Source: Prostheceraeus crozeri
Lineage: Eukaryota > Platyhelminthes > Polycladida > Euryleptidae
Reading direction: 5' to 3'
Assembly: GCA_907163375.1 (NCBI GenBank)
Contig: CAJQUW010011534.1
Coordinates: 370,341-434,340, forward strand
DNA length: 64,000 bases
Under the pieces are notes generated by a model that had not been told where the DNA came from, did not search any database, and worked only from the letters and a program-made list of their open reading frames with translations. This document shows positions 1 to 10,270 of this stretch, piece after piece (the stretch's first letter is position 1; each line of letters starts with the position of its first letter). Position numbers and translations under genes: made by a program.

Positions 1-2283
1 ATGTGAAAGGCTCCGGCTCGGCTCCGGCTCCGGCTCCGACTTCAAATTCAGGTTCTATCTATGCTGGTTATCCTGGATCCGTTGAACGGGTTTTTGGATA
101 ACGGTGTGGCCTTTAGAGGCTTGCTACAATCATCAAATTAGTTTTCATTAACAAGCAACGACTTAAGTTAATAACAAAAATGATAATAGCCTAATATAAT
201 GACAAATAACATACTTGTCATATATTTTTGCATGAATCGACTATCTCTGAAAGATAAAATAAAGTTATAGCCAGGATTGGTTAAATTAGATAAAGATCTC
301 CCGCACTGGCTAAATATAAATTGGCCTAGCCTGCAACCAGTCTACTACGAGGCTACATCAAATAAGACCACATGAGTGATGATGATATACCTAATTAGCC
401 GTCACAGGGGCCGAATAGTAGTATAAGTTTTTTTACAAAGCTTGAATATGAAACTGGATAGCGTATGCCTCTAAATAGCTTATAGGGCCTGTATCTACTC
501 GAACATGAAAGGGTATCGGCTATATAGATACCTTATCACAAATATACCGTATCAATAAAGATATCAATTGCTTTATTGAATATTAAAGTGTATATAGGCT
601 AGCTTAGGTTGTTATTGTTATTTGTTATTGCCTTTATTCAATAGTCTGTTAGTCCATGAATAATATGATCGGTGGGTAGCCCACGACTCATCATCTGTAG
701 AAATTGTAATTTAGATAGCCTCATTGCAGTGTAGGCTAGAAATGTACAATTGAAAATTATACTTAAAAAATTAAAAATATCTAATTTAGGACAAGTTTTG
801 AATTCTATGCAGCATACTTAATAAGTAAGGCCTAACTTACATTATATTAATTTCGTATTTTTCATTATGGCGTAAAGTTGCACTAAATAATTCATCAATG
901 ATTCATGTATATTATTATATTCAATTTATATATAACACATTGCCACTATTCCTCTGATGATGGTTAGGCTGATGAAACTGAACTCGGAGTATCACACAGT
1001 ATGTTGCAGGATGCTATGCATAATAAAAATTTGACTGCGAGCACCGAGCAGAAATCCCATCTACTTTGCTAGCTTTCGAATGCGCGTGTGGTTTAATGTC
1101 ACAGACAATAGAAAAGGGATGTCAAAAGGCGCTTTTATTGAGAGCGTCTCAGTCTTTTTTTATTGTTTACATATAAGTCAGCATGATATCAGCATAAAGT
1201 GTTGACAGACGGAAAAAATAGTAATGAAAATTCTTGAAATCCACATGTCTATGACATTTGGGGAAATATTATTACACAATACGGCTCTTGTGCAGTCCTC
1301 CCCCCCCCCATTTTTTCTCTGGTCAAAAGATGCAGCACCATTGGATGTCCGTTTCAGCATCACCGGTTTGAGTGAAGCATTCCGTGCTGTTGTAAAAATC
1401 TACGTGGGTAATTGCGATGTCATGCTGGTCGCAAACTTCGTCACCAAGTCAACATTGTAATTTGCCTTCGGGTTTTTCGCATTGAAATATACCCTTTGAA
1501 TTTTGAAGTCAAAGGAAATTCATTGTGAATGAGATACCTTTAATTAAAATAATAGGGCGCTACTAGAAGTGGCTGGGATCGCTTATTGCTATAGCCATGT
1601 GAGGAGGTCATTCTTATCCCTCAATCAAATTGATCAAATTGAATAATGTTTTGAAAAATGTAGGTGGGGGGACTGCACAAGAGCCTACAATACAATCTAA
1701 GGAAATTGGCATTGTCACAGATACCAGTTGCTTCTGCCAGTAATACCGATAGATGATAGCCTACATAGTAACCGTCTTAGATTTAAGTACATTGCGCAAG
1801 TCAAATCAAGTAGCTATATTATCTTTGCTGACTGAACTGGAAATGTGTACATAAATGACTGGCGACTTGTCTCTAGGAATCTACAATCATCTAGTTAGCA
1901 TGCATATAACAAGTCTTCAAATTAATGGATTTTGGAGAATACGTTGTCAATATGGAAATTAGTCTTACGAAACATATGCAATAAAAAAATATTACACATG
2001 TGTGTAAATATATAATAAATATAATACAAAAGAAGGCGGCAACTGCAAAGAAAGATATCATGGAGGACAGATCATTGGTATACTTAAAAGACATATCTTT
2101 AGATTTCAAATGATTTAATTTTTTTATGATGCCAATTAATAACTTTCAAAATTCTAGATTTATATCAAAGCTCAGCAAACTATCGGAGCCGGAGCCGGAG
2201 CCTTTGTGATAAATCGGCTCCGGCTCCGGCTCCGACCAAAACCATCGGCTCCTTAAGGCTCCGGCTCCGGCTCCACAGCCCTG
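1..2283. mobile_element. hAT-like non-autonomous element, cut by the left window edge
   Basis: Both ends carry clusters of GGCTCC units (9-41 on the left, about 2185-2283 on the right) in inverted orientation. Read on the minus strand, the right end starts CAGGGCTGTGGAGCCGGAGC, a typical terminus of hAT elements of the 'GGAGCC' type. The left edge lines up with an inner part of the right repeat, so the true left terminus should lie roughly 70-80 bases before base 1. The 2.2 kb interior has no transposase-like frame and is AT-rich. The 8-bp target duplication cannot be tested because the left flank is missing; the right flank reads CTTCATGG. Confidence 0.65.
1271..1700. repeat. Inverted-repeat insertion (MITE-like) nested in the hAT-like element
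   Basis: A segment around 1271-1320 containing GGCTCTTGTGCAGTCC followed by a C-run reappears inverted at about 1652-1697, where a G-run precedes GGACTGCACAAGAGCC. The arms are about 45 bp and enclose about 330 bp without a coding frame. It may be a small transposon inserted in the larger element or an internal inverted repeat of it. No target duplication was recognised. Confidence 0.5.
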
Positions 2284-2692
2284 CTTCATGGTCTCTAATT
2301 CAAAAAGTACTTGATCGTGTATTTAAAGTTTTGTGACGTCTGATGCGTTTTTGATACTTAGATGACCCATAAGTACCCAAGGGTTCGTCAGTGCTGAAAG
2401 GCCCAAGTTACGGTATCTTATGACATCGAGAATGGCTGCAACATGATTTATCGCGGTATGAAGACCCTTGCTGTCAGATATGAGATATTTGCAATGAGTG
2501 ATTGATACGGAGTTTGACAGCAAAGTTTGAGGAGAATAGTGGGTTGAAATTCTGAAATGAGAATCCATTAGATTGCTCAGACGGAAGTTCTGTAGCCAAG
2601 ATTCCAGACAGGTTGATTGCTGTCAATAAAAGATTATTTCCGCTCTGTGTGTTCTATCAGCAGACATTTTCAACTAAGTCATACTGATCGTC
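2284..2692. other. Intergenic or intronic, no recognised gene
   Basis: The only notable content is an 81-codon minus-strand frame (2323-2568) with no family motif. No repeat, tRNA or transposase similarity was seen. Confidence 0.4.
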
Positions 2693-2697
2693 AAAAA
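2693..2697 (-). terminator. Pol III terminator of the tRNA-Gln gene
   Basis: On the minus strand a run of five T lies four bases past the 3' end of the tRNA, the usual RNA polymerase III stop signal. Confidence 0.75.
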
Positions 2698-2701
2698 GTG
2701 G

Positions 2702-2773
2702 AGGTCCCACCGAGATTTGAACTCGGATCGCTGGATTCAAAGTCCAGAGTGCTAACCGTTACACCATGGGACC
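2702..2773 (-). tRNA. tRNA-Gln (anticodon TTG)
   Basis: On the minus strand 72 bases fold as a tRNA. The acceptor stem GGTCCCA pairs with TGGGACC and is followed by discriminator T, as in animal tRNA-Gln. The anticodon stem CTGGA/TCCAG encloses the anticodon TTG (glutamine, CAA codons). Internal promoters are intact: A box TGGTGTAACGG and B box GTTCAAATCTC. There is no intron, and a T5 terminator follows. It reads antisense to the C16orf89-like gene, and is intronic to it only if that gene's earlier exons lie to the left. The sequence closely resembles the tRNA-Gln-TTG of many animals, so it is probably functional. Confidence 0.93.
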
Positions 2774-3149
2774 ACGTGCAGCAGTGAATGATTCATTATT
2801 GAATGACAATGATCGCTGTGCACTTGTGCGCTGATAATCATTCTATTGTCAGCAAATTTGTTTACCTGCGTCTGGTTCCTTTTAGGATTAATCAGTCACT
2901 TGAATGCTTAACTGAACAATGGTTTTCTTGTTTGATCACCTCAGATTGACAGATAACGTGATACGAGTCTAATGCCCTTGTTGAACTTGAGAATGAATCA
3001 ACAGCCAACGAATTTCCCTAAATCTCAGCACTGAATTGGGATGCCGGTAAAATTATCAATTTTGATTCATCCGCAATTGAAATTTGCTAATTAGTGATTT
3101 AATAAGTTCAGGCGACACCGCACACGAGGATAGATGCCAGTCGAAATGA

Positions 3150-3385
3150 AATTTTGTCAGACCTACCTACCACTACAACACCTTTCCCTTCCTGCCGCTA
3201 CACAACGGATCTCTTTGCTACCTGCCTGCCGACTTTCAATGATGTTTGTGGGAGGTGTCGAGCCTGGACCCTTGGGATCGTTAGTCAGACCGTCCTACCC
3301 CTACACCACAGATGTCCTTCCTGACCGCTTACCTGCCGACTTTCAATGATGTTTGTGGGCGGTGTCGAGCTTTGATCCATGATGC
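3150..3385 (+). repeat. Two diverged copies of the 110-bp minisatellite, inverted relative to the main array
   Basis: Two units about 111 bp apart share the core GGTGTCGAGC and TGCCGACTTTCAATGATG. They are the reverse complement of the units at 4621-5445, with about 20% divergence by eye. A 71-codon open frame here is a by-product of the repeat. Confidence 0.75.
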
Positions 3386-4620
3386 TTCGAAAATATTCAC
3401 AGCGTGACGAAACAGCTCGAATGTGTGATCTCAATGATTTCTAGTGACACTCATGCTGTGTTCTTATCCTGTCAATGTTCGTGAGGACGACATAGGAAAT
3501 CTGCTCGACTTTGACTCATTGTCGACAGCAAGGAGAGTACAGATGGCATTAATTAGTGCTCCCTACTTTCGCCGCTGGAATTCTGTCTTAAAATCCTTCC
3601 ATTAAGTTTTAAGAAGGAAATTTCTCTTCAACTTCGGAAAGAAACGGATTGCAGATTGTTTAGTGAAAGGATGGCTGTCAAACATTGTTTGAATGGACCG
3701 TTGTGAGAAACCTTCCATTAAATGAATAATGAAGCAGAATTTTGAATTTATTAGTCATTGAATAGTGCAGTCATCGTTCAGTAGCAGTCATTAACGATAT
3801 TTCAGAAGTGTGTGCACCTTTCATAATCCGAAGCTGATGAATACATGCACTGTATAATTGCGATAAATCTATCCACAACATGACTTTCAAACGCATGTCC
3901 CGACCGAATGGAATAGGACCGAAGTTTCCTTGTGTCTCGTAGGAGGTGAGTTAAAGGGTCTTTCTGTCCCTGTTGCTCTGGTGTTGGCAATCTCATTGCC
4001 TTTCTTCGATGACTCATTTGTATTGCGGGATAATCTGACAATTGAATCATTAGTTAATGTGATATGTATTCGATCTCCCCAGATATGCGTCTTCACATAA
4101 TGAATGTACTAATGAATTTGAAGGAAAATATTTTCCTTTTAAGATGATGAATGTAAAATAGGTCCATTTCGGGCAGGATCGGCCAATTATGAGTCATCTC
4201 TGTCGTCTTTGCAAATCCATACAAAGCACTTCGTTCCATTATTGATTGTAGAAACGAGGAATCGATTTAGCTACAGATAAAACTGCTTAAAATTGGTTGT
4301 CTGAATATGTTTGGAGAACTTTCAAAACTGTTTCTTTTACAATTAATTGCGGAGTGGGATATTCATTTGATTTCTCTGTCTCCACACTTCCGGTCTTCAA
4401 TAGCGAACATTCGAGAGGGGATTCGTCAACTGTCTGCTGTCTGACGGTATAATGAGAACGCCGGCAAGGATCATTGAAGCATCAAATCCGGACAAATCAC
4501 TCTCCTCTGACTTCACTATGATGAAAGGAAAATATGAGGACAAAATGTATCCGTAGATTATGACAACTAACAGAATTTGTGTCAAATATTAGAAAATAAT
4601 TCCAATGTGAAGTCAACGAA
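3386..4620. other. Spacer between the two minisatellite blocks
   Basis: About 1.2 kb of AT-rich sequence with no recognised gene or element. Several short overlapping frames on the minus strand (3802-4096) show no family motif. Confidence 0.4.
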
Positions 4621-5445
4621 AATCAGAAGGGACATCCGTGCTGCAGGGGTAGGAAGGCCTGACTGACGATCCCAGGGATCCAGGCTCGACACCGCTCACA
4701 GGCATAATTGGAAGTCGGCAAGGAAGCAAGCAAGCAAGCAGGAAGAACATGCGTGCTGCAGGGGTAGGAAGGCCTGACTGACGATCCCAGGGATCCAGGC
4801 TCGACACCGCTCACAGGCATAATTGGAAGTCGGCAAGGAAGCAAGCAAGCAGGATGAACATGCGTGGTGTAGGAGTAGGAAGGCCTGACTGACGATCCCA
4901 AGGATCCAGGCTCGACACCGCTCACAGGCATAATTGGAAGTCGGCAAGGAAGCAAGCAAGCAGGATGAACATGCGTGGTGTAGGAGTAGGAAGGCCTGAC
5001 TGACGATCCCAAGGATCCAGGCTCGACACCGCTAACAGGCATAATTGGAAGTCGGCAAGGAAGCAAGCAAGCAAGCAGGATGAACATGCGTGGTGTAGGA
5101 GTAGGAAGGCCTGACTGATGATCCCAAGGATCCAGGCTCGACACCGCCCACAGGCATAATTGGAAGTCGGCATTGAAGCAAGCAAGCAGGATGAACATGC
5201 GTGGTGTAGGAGTAGGAAGGCCTGACTGACGATCCCAAGGATCCAGGCTCGACACCGCCCACAGGCATAATTGGAAGTCGGCAAGGAAGCAAGCAAGCAA
5301 GCAGGATGAACATGCGTGGTATAGGAGTAGGAAGGCCTGACTGACGATCCCAAGGATCCAGGCTCGACACCGCTAACAGGCATAATTGGAAGTCGGCAAG
5401 GAAGCAAGCAAGCAAGCAGGATGAACATGCGTGGTGTAAGGGTAC
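4621..5445 (-). repeat. Minisatellite, about 7 units of 110-116 bp
   Basis: The block CAGGCTCGACACCGC recurs at 4681, 4797, 4907, 5018, 5133, 5243 and 5359, giving spacings of 116, 110, 111, 115, 110 and 116. The length differences come from an internal AGCA/AGCAAGCA microsatellite that carries two to four copies. Identity between units is well over 90%. Because most unit lengths are not multiples of three and stop codons are rare in the unit, several minus-strand frames stay open (up to 225 codons). They encode only the repeat and are not genes. Confidence 0.95.
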
Positions 5446-6328
5446 GAAGATCTCGATCACAAGGATTCAGAGTCAGCTTCCTGATTCTTTTACTCAGTCA
5501 AATGGTCCCATAGTTATAATGTGGTAGAGGTCAAAGAATGTCGTGCATAGGAAGCATAACTCTTCAACATAGTCTTCACTGTTGGTATAGTTGTGACGCA
5601 AAAGTTTGGAGATAGACAATCTTTTCTGTGATTATAATTTGAGATGTCATGTCTGTAAATAAGTAGATAAGAAAAATCCGAGTCGCCTCCGGGGATGTTA
5701 TCGCATTGATGAATTTCTTGTTGATACAAAAATCCGCTCCGGGCGTCCTTCATTATTCAGTTATGCACTGAACGAAGCTCCTCATCCAATTTGTGGCAAA
5801 TTGGCGGAGGGTTTTCTGGAATTACAAATTTCGTTTGTGATCCAATTTCCTGAATGAGGATAAGTAACTGCTAAAATGATGTGTTTCTTGTCATTCTTTT
5901 CTCTTGTGTCATGCCACAGTTCAGATAATATTTCTCATGGAAATGAACTTCTGATAGATGAATAACGGAAATGTATCAGAATGAAAGTCGTGTTTGATCA
6001 GATAGTTCATCATTTGCTTCTGAATAGAGTTTTAGCTTCATTACTCCTACGCTGGGTTAAATTTAGGAATGAGATGAATTCTACTAATGAGACAATGAAT
6101 TAATGACTACTTGACTCCTGTCCCAACTTGATGTCCGTAAGTAACCCAGTTAACTGATTTATCCTATTCAGACGGTTGTCAATGAGACACAATTTTTGTG
6201 TAGCAAAGAACTTAAAGTTGTGAAAAAAGTATTGTAAAATAGGAATCGAAGTAATTCTAAAAAGCTATTTTTGTGTTTTTCCCGACATTGTATACGGTTT
6301 TATGATTTCTTTCCATTTTTGTGATTTA
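5446..6328. other. No recognised gene
   Basis: AT-rich sequence. A minus-strand frame of 79 codons (5514-5753) shows no motif. It ends at the TA target site of the Tc1/mariner-like element. Confidence 0.4.
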
Positions 6329-6502
6329 CAGGGTGGCGCACGTAAACCTCCGGATTTTAAACTCTTATTACTCCTCAAGTATTCATCCAATCGCCATGAA
6401 ATTTCGACTCATGCTAGTTTGGAGTATAGGATTTATGATGATTATACCTGTTGTACTGAGAATTGTCAGAAAATTCTGATTCTATTGACCGAATGACATG
6501 TA
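6329..6502 (+). repeat. Left terminal inverted repeat of the Tc1/mariner-like element
   Basis: 174 bp, matching 7889-8060 in inverted orientation, from the terminal GGGTGGCGCACG through to GACCGAATGACATGTA. Confidence 0.92.
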
Positions 6503-6680
6503 CTCATTTTGTTGACATCGAAAATCTAGGTCAAGTTAATTAACTTAACATGAATCGTATTCTGCACAACGAATTGTGCGCAGACTTGAAGTGAATATTG
6601 TTCAGTTACTTCCATGTCATATAAAATACCATTCGACGATTAAATCACTATCTGAAAAGAATCGAATATACTGTAGAAGA

Positions 6681-7727
6681 ATGGATGATTATTCGGTTGC
6701 AGAACGAGCAAAATGCTCGGCTTGGTACGAATGGCTCAAGAGTCCAGTGGAGGTACAAAGGCTTTATCATTCAGAGTATGGGAAGAACGCGAGAGCACCG
6801 GATGCCCGTACCATACAGCGGTGGCACACAAACCTGTTGACCAGTGGTAGTGTGGTGACTGTCAAGCGGGACCGGTCATCTTCTGAACGAACGGAGCAGA
6901 ATGTGGAACGAGTTGTGCAGCACTTGGAGGAGGACCCAAACACACCTACCCGTCGTGCATCTAATGCCTTCAAGTGAGTCGCCGCACTATCCAGCGCATA
7001 CTCCATGACTATGGATGGCATCCGTACAAGGTCCAGGGGGTGAAGCGATTACACGAAGAAGATCTGGAAAACCGAATGGAGTTCGCAGAACAGGAGCTAC
7101 AGCGCATCCAAGCCAACCCGAGCCATTTGGTGGAACTAACCTGGTCCGATGAAGCTCACTTCCATCTGGATGGTGGTGTGAATCGCCACAATTGTCGTTA
7201 TTGGGCCAACCAGAACCCTCATTGGATCAAGCAAGAGTCTATGCACTCGCCACGCACCACCGTCTGGGCGGCAATCAGGCATCTACGGACCGTTTTTCTT
7301 TGACGCCTCCGTCAACAAGGATCGGTATCTCAAGATGCTACAGGAGGAATTTTGGCCAGCGGTGCAGTTGGACAGAAAAGGCAGGAGCATCATATTCATG
7401 CGGGATGGTGCACCTCCACACTGGGAACTTCCTGTGCGTGAGTGGTTGAACAAGAAGATGCCTAACAGATGGATGGGACGTGGATCTCCTAACATGCCCT
7501 GACCACCGCGTTCACCTGACCTGACGCCTTGCGATTTCTTCTTGTGGGGTTTTGTCAAGTCTAAGGTTTACCATACACGGCCAACATCCATGCAAGACCT
7601 GAAGGACAGCATCATACAAGCATTTCAAGAAGTGACAACTGAGATGTGTCGAGAAACTGCTCTGGCCTACCAAAAGCGACTCGAATCCGTCCTCGAGAAT
7701 GGAGGAGGACACGTTGAAGTTCAATGA
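6681..7727 (+). pseudogene. Tc1/mariner-like transposase, broken
   Basis: A transposase that would cut and paste this element. The likely start is ATG 6681 (MDDYSVAERAKCS), opening an N-terminal helix-turn-helix region of the DUF4817 type. Frame 3 runs to about 6970, where a one-base slip moves the reading to the frame beginning MSRRTIQRILHDYGW. That frame carries LTWSDEAHFHLDG with the first catalytic Asp at 7148. A second slip near 7275-7290 returns to the first frame, with the second Asp in FMRDGAPPHW (7404). An in-frame TGA stands at 7500-7502. The third acidic residue is the Asp of SPDLTPCDFFLWG (7533). The reading ends with TGA at 7725. All three acidic positions survive, but two frameshifts and a stop make it inactive. 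Known for the family: a D,D,D/E RNase-H-fold nuclease. Confidence 0.93.
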
Positions 7728-7888
7728 CTACTAACACCTTTCTTGTGTTTTTCATTTAATAAATGTTTTCTATGACATTTACCTTAATTCGTTTTGGTCA
7801 TTATTGATAAAGACGTGGGGAAAATAAAGGGAAAAGTTTATCATTAAATTTTACATGTTAAGATACATTGTTGGTATGTCAATTTTAC

Positions 7889-8060
7889 TACATGTCATTC
7901 GGTCAATAGAATCAGAATTTTCTGACAATTCTCAGCACAACAGGTATAATCATCATAAATCCTATACTCCAAACTAGTATGAGTCGAAATTTCATGACGA
8001 TCGGATGAATATTTGAGGAGTAATAAAAGTTTAAAATCCGGAGGTTTACGTGCACCACCT
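7889..8060 (-). repeat. Right terminal inverted repeat of the Tc1/mariner-like element
   Basis: 172 bp. Its outer end, read inward, is AGGTGGTGCACGTAAACCTC. It has lost a couple of terminal bases relative to the left repeat. Confidence 0.92.
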
Positions 8061-8062
8061 TA

Positions 8063-9191
8063 TATGTCTTTATAATTGTGTAATCTACGATACATAATCT
8101 ATGATTTTCTGTGTGCACTTCAAATCTGATCATTTATTAATGATTGATTGCTGTATAGATAGGGCCGGATCGGTGATATAGATTTCAAAGTTTAGTCAGA
8201 ATTAAAAAGTGCGTCAAAATATATAATTTTACATTTTTCATGACAAAGGAAATCTTTTCTAGATTTCTTTTTCTAGAAAAATAAGATTTGTAAGTCTTTT
8301 TTCACCAAAGCAAAAATAATAACGGAAAATATTAATATATTTCTACCAGCTCTTTGGTTATCGTCAGAAAGAAGGATTTTACATGGAGACAAAATTCAAA
8401 ATTCATGTATAGGGACTAACATGGAGATGAGTAAAATGATCTCTATTCAAATGATAGAAATCAGAGTTCGACCGAAAGAAATAGGAAGTGGGCCTCAATG
8501 ATCTCTTCCGTGTTGCCTGCAAAATTGAAAATACTTTAATGTCGGCTACACGAAACAAGAACCACAGAGACCCACTCAAGATGCGTGTTATACATATAGA
8601 ACGTCTGTGAAGGCTTCTTGGTTCTTCTTTGTTTTTATTGTTATTAAGGGTTACAATACGAAGAAGAGCATTTTAGACAGAGCTAATATAAAGATGGATA
8701 CTTTGCACTAGTTGTGTAAATAACTATAAAATATGTTATATGGGGCATGAAGACAAGGGCAGTGAAAAGCAAATTCTTCATATCCCCATCGAACTTTGAA
8801 GGCGCGGGACATCAGAGCACCGTCCATTTTGTACATTTTTGAACTACAATAGAGATACCTCTTGCTTCTTGCTTCAAACCTGACTATGATCTCCTGTCGC
8901 TTTATGAATCTTATCGCTGGACATGGATACAAAGACTGAGGACACTCTTTATGCTGCATGGATAGTAGCTGCAGTGAACGTCTGATTTGGTGAATATACC
9001 GATTAGAATTTCAAAATTAGCAAGGGGCTCAAAACTTTTAATTGTTTGAACTGTTTCAAATGATAACTTTCGAAACACTGTCCAATCCTATTTTTAAACA
9101 ATGATTATTTTAACCTATCTTAAATTATTTGACATTTTAATTCAGCAGTTCTGCTTTATTGTCTGATCTACCGTTTTTTTCTCTTCAACAG
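8063..9191. other. Sequence before the C16orf89-like exon, probably intron
   Basis: No coding motif was recognised. The last bases form a strong splice acceptor, a pyrimidine-rich stretch ending TTCAACAG at 9191. Confidence 0.5.
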
Positions 9192-9353
9192 TGTTTACTT
9201 GCTCACACATCGGCTACATGGAATTCGCCAACATTTCCTTCATCGATCGAATCATTGGTTGGCAGCATCCATCGGGCTGTTTCCATGACCCTTCGAATCA
9301 ACCGAAAATCAAGCCTGGCCAGCGACATCTTCTCAAAGACGTTGAATTGAAAG
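9192..9353 (+). CDS. C16orf89: Conserved internal exon of a C16orf89 (UPF0764) homologue
   Basis: A 162-base exon bounded by a clear acceptor (TTTTTTCTCTTCAACAG) and a consensus donor (AAAG|GTGAGT). It enters in codon position 2 and leaves after one base of the next codon. It encodes about 54 residues including TCSHIGYMEF and IIGWQHPSGCF. These match the conserved block of the C16orf89 family in which a Cys-Gly-(I/M)-G-(F/Y)-x-x-F stretch is followed by a Leu/Ile-x-W-Q helix and GCF. Homology ends in a charged stretch (LLKDVELK) just where vertebrate proteins continue into DGCSSHN. The next exon, 26 kb away, begins exactly with that motif. The family has no known enzymatic function; human C16orf89 is a secreted, thyroid-enriched protein. 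The 5' exons are not identified and probably lie left of the window. Confidence 0.87.
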
Positions 9354-9919
9354 GTGAGTTCTTGGAAACCAACACGGCCGACACGGCATATTCTAGCAAA
9401 CATGAGCATCTCGCTCTAACATTTTCTTCGCCCGGATTGGATTTTTATGCAAAAGATAACCAAGAAACTTCGCTATTTTCACGACAAGAATGAAGCGCAC
9501 AATTCAGTATGCGACATATTATCGGTATCATTGAATGCGACAGTTCATTACGCACGGTATCGAGACGTCTGTATATTAATCGGTTAAACGGTCCGCGGTT
9601 AAATTGCATGAACCGAAGTCATTAGTCCAATCTACAGCAGCGTTTCCACAATGTGGGTATTTAATAGCTTTTAGCTACTAGGTGTGCTTTAAAAGAAAGA
9701 AACAAATTTAAAGTAATGCCGGCCTACATTAAATAATAGCCACAGAAGCATTTCTCTATATCACTGGGTATTATTGTTCTTCCGTGTCCAGTTCTGGCAT
9801 GGTACAATGGGAAAATGTACCTATCAATGGATGAATGGGTACTTCTATTCTTTCTCCCCCACATTTTTCAATGTTTCCAAATTCATCGAATTTTGTCAAA
9901 CTTAGTAACATTGGATTTA

Positions 9920-10270
9920 GAATAGACTTGATGAAAAAATAACCTTCTGCGGATACTAAATTGATTTATTACGATAACCAATATTTCGCCTTGTGGCTTT
10001 GTCAAGGTTACAATAAGTAGAGCAGAGAGTGGTAAAAGGTGGGCCTATTTAAACAAACTGAGTACAGCTAAAGGAGAAACATTAACTTGGATGCTTGCGG
10101 CCTTGACTTGCCGCATTGCGGATTGACTTGCGGCCTTGAGAAAGCCGCAAGGCGAAAGATCGGTTATCGTAATAAATCAATTTAGTATCCGCAGAAGGTT
10201 ATTTTTTTCATCACGCTTCCATTCCGGATACGAGGATCACCTGATTTATTTGGAATAGAATAGACTTGAT
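9920..10270. mobile_element. Foldback/MITE insertion with about 80-bp inverted arms and a 13-bp flanking duplication
   Basis: The left arm (about 9930-10010, beginning TGATGAAAAAATAACC) is the inverse of the right arm (about 10134-10213). Both contain CTTCTGCGGATACTAAATTG. The pair is flanked by direct copies of GAATAGACTTGAT at 9920-9932 and 10258-10270, which look like a target-site duplication. The inserted stretch is then 9933-10257. The right arm is followed by about 45 bp of non-palindromic sequence before the duplication, so the element ends are asymmetric. There is no coding frame. Confidence 0.7.

Larger units (their letters stand above)
6329..8060 (+). mobile_element. Tc1/mariner (IS630)-superfamily element, full length but dead
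   Basis: A 1,732 bp element with long terminal inverted repeats: 6329-6502 (CAGGGTGGCGCACGTAAACC outward) matches 7889-8060 in reverse complement along its whole length with scattered mismatches. TA dinucleotides at 6327-6328 and 8061-8062 fit the TA target duplication of the superfamily. Inside is a single transposase gene in + orientation, broken by two frameshifts and one stop. Repeats this long are unusual next to the 20-30 bp ends of classic mariner. It lies 1.1 kb upstream of the conserved C16orf89-like exon. Confidence 0.92.

Noticed and set aside
4623-5300. A 225-codon minus-strand open frame and four similar overlapping ones
   Set aside because: They are translations of the 110-116 bp minisatellite. 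Frames stay open only because the unit lacks stops, and the same peptide recurs in shifted frames.
4621-5445. CRISPR-like array
   Set aside because: The whole unit is repeated with no unique spacers, units are about 110 bp, and the context is an animal genome.
1-9191. Earlier exons of the C16orf89 homologue
   Set aside because: I looked for the family's upstream blocks (the GYxLxHQ region and the Cys-rich stretch) on the + strand with splice sites and found none I could support. They are probably left of the window.
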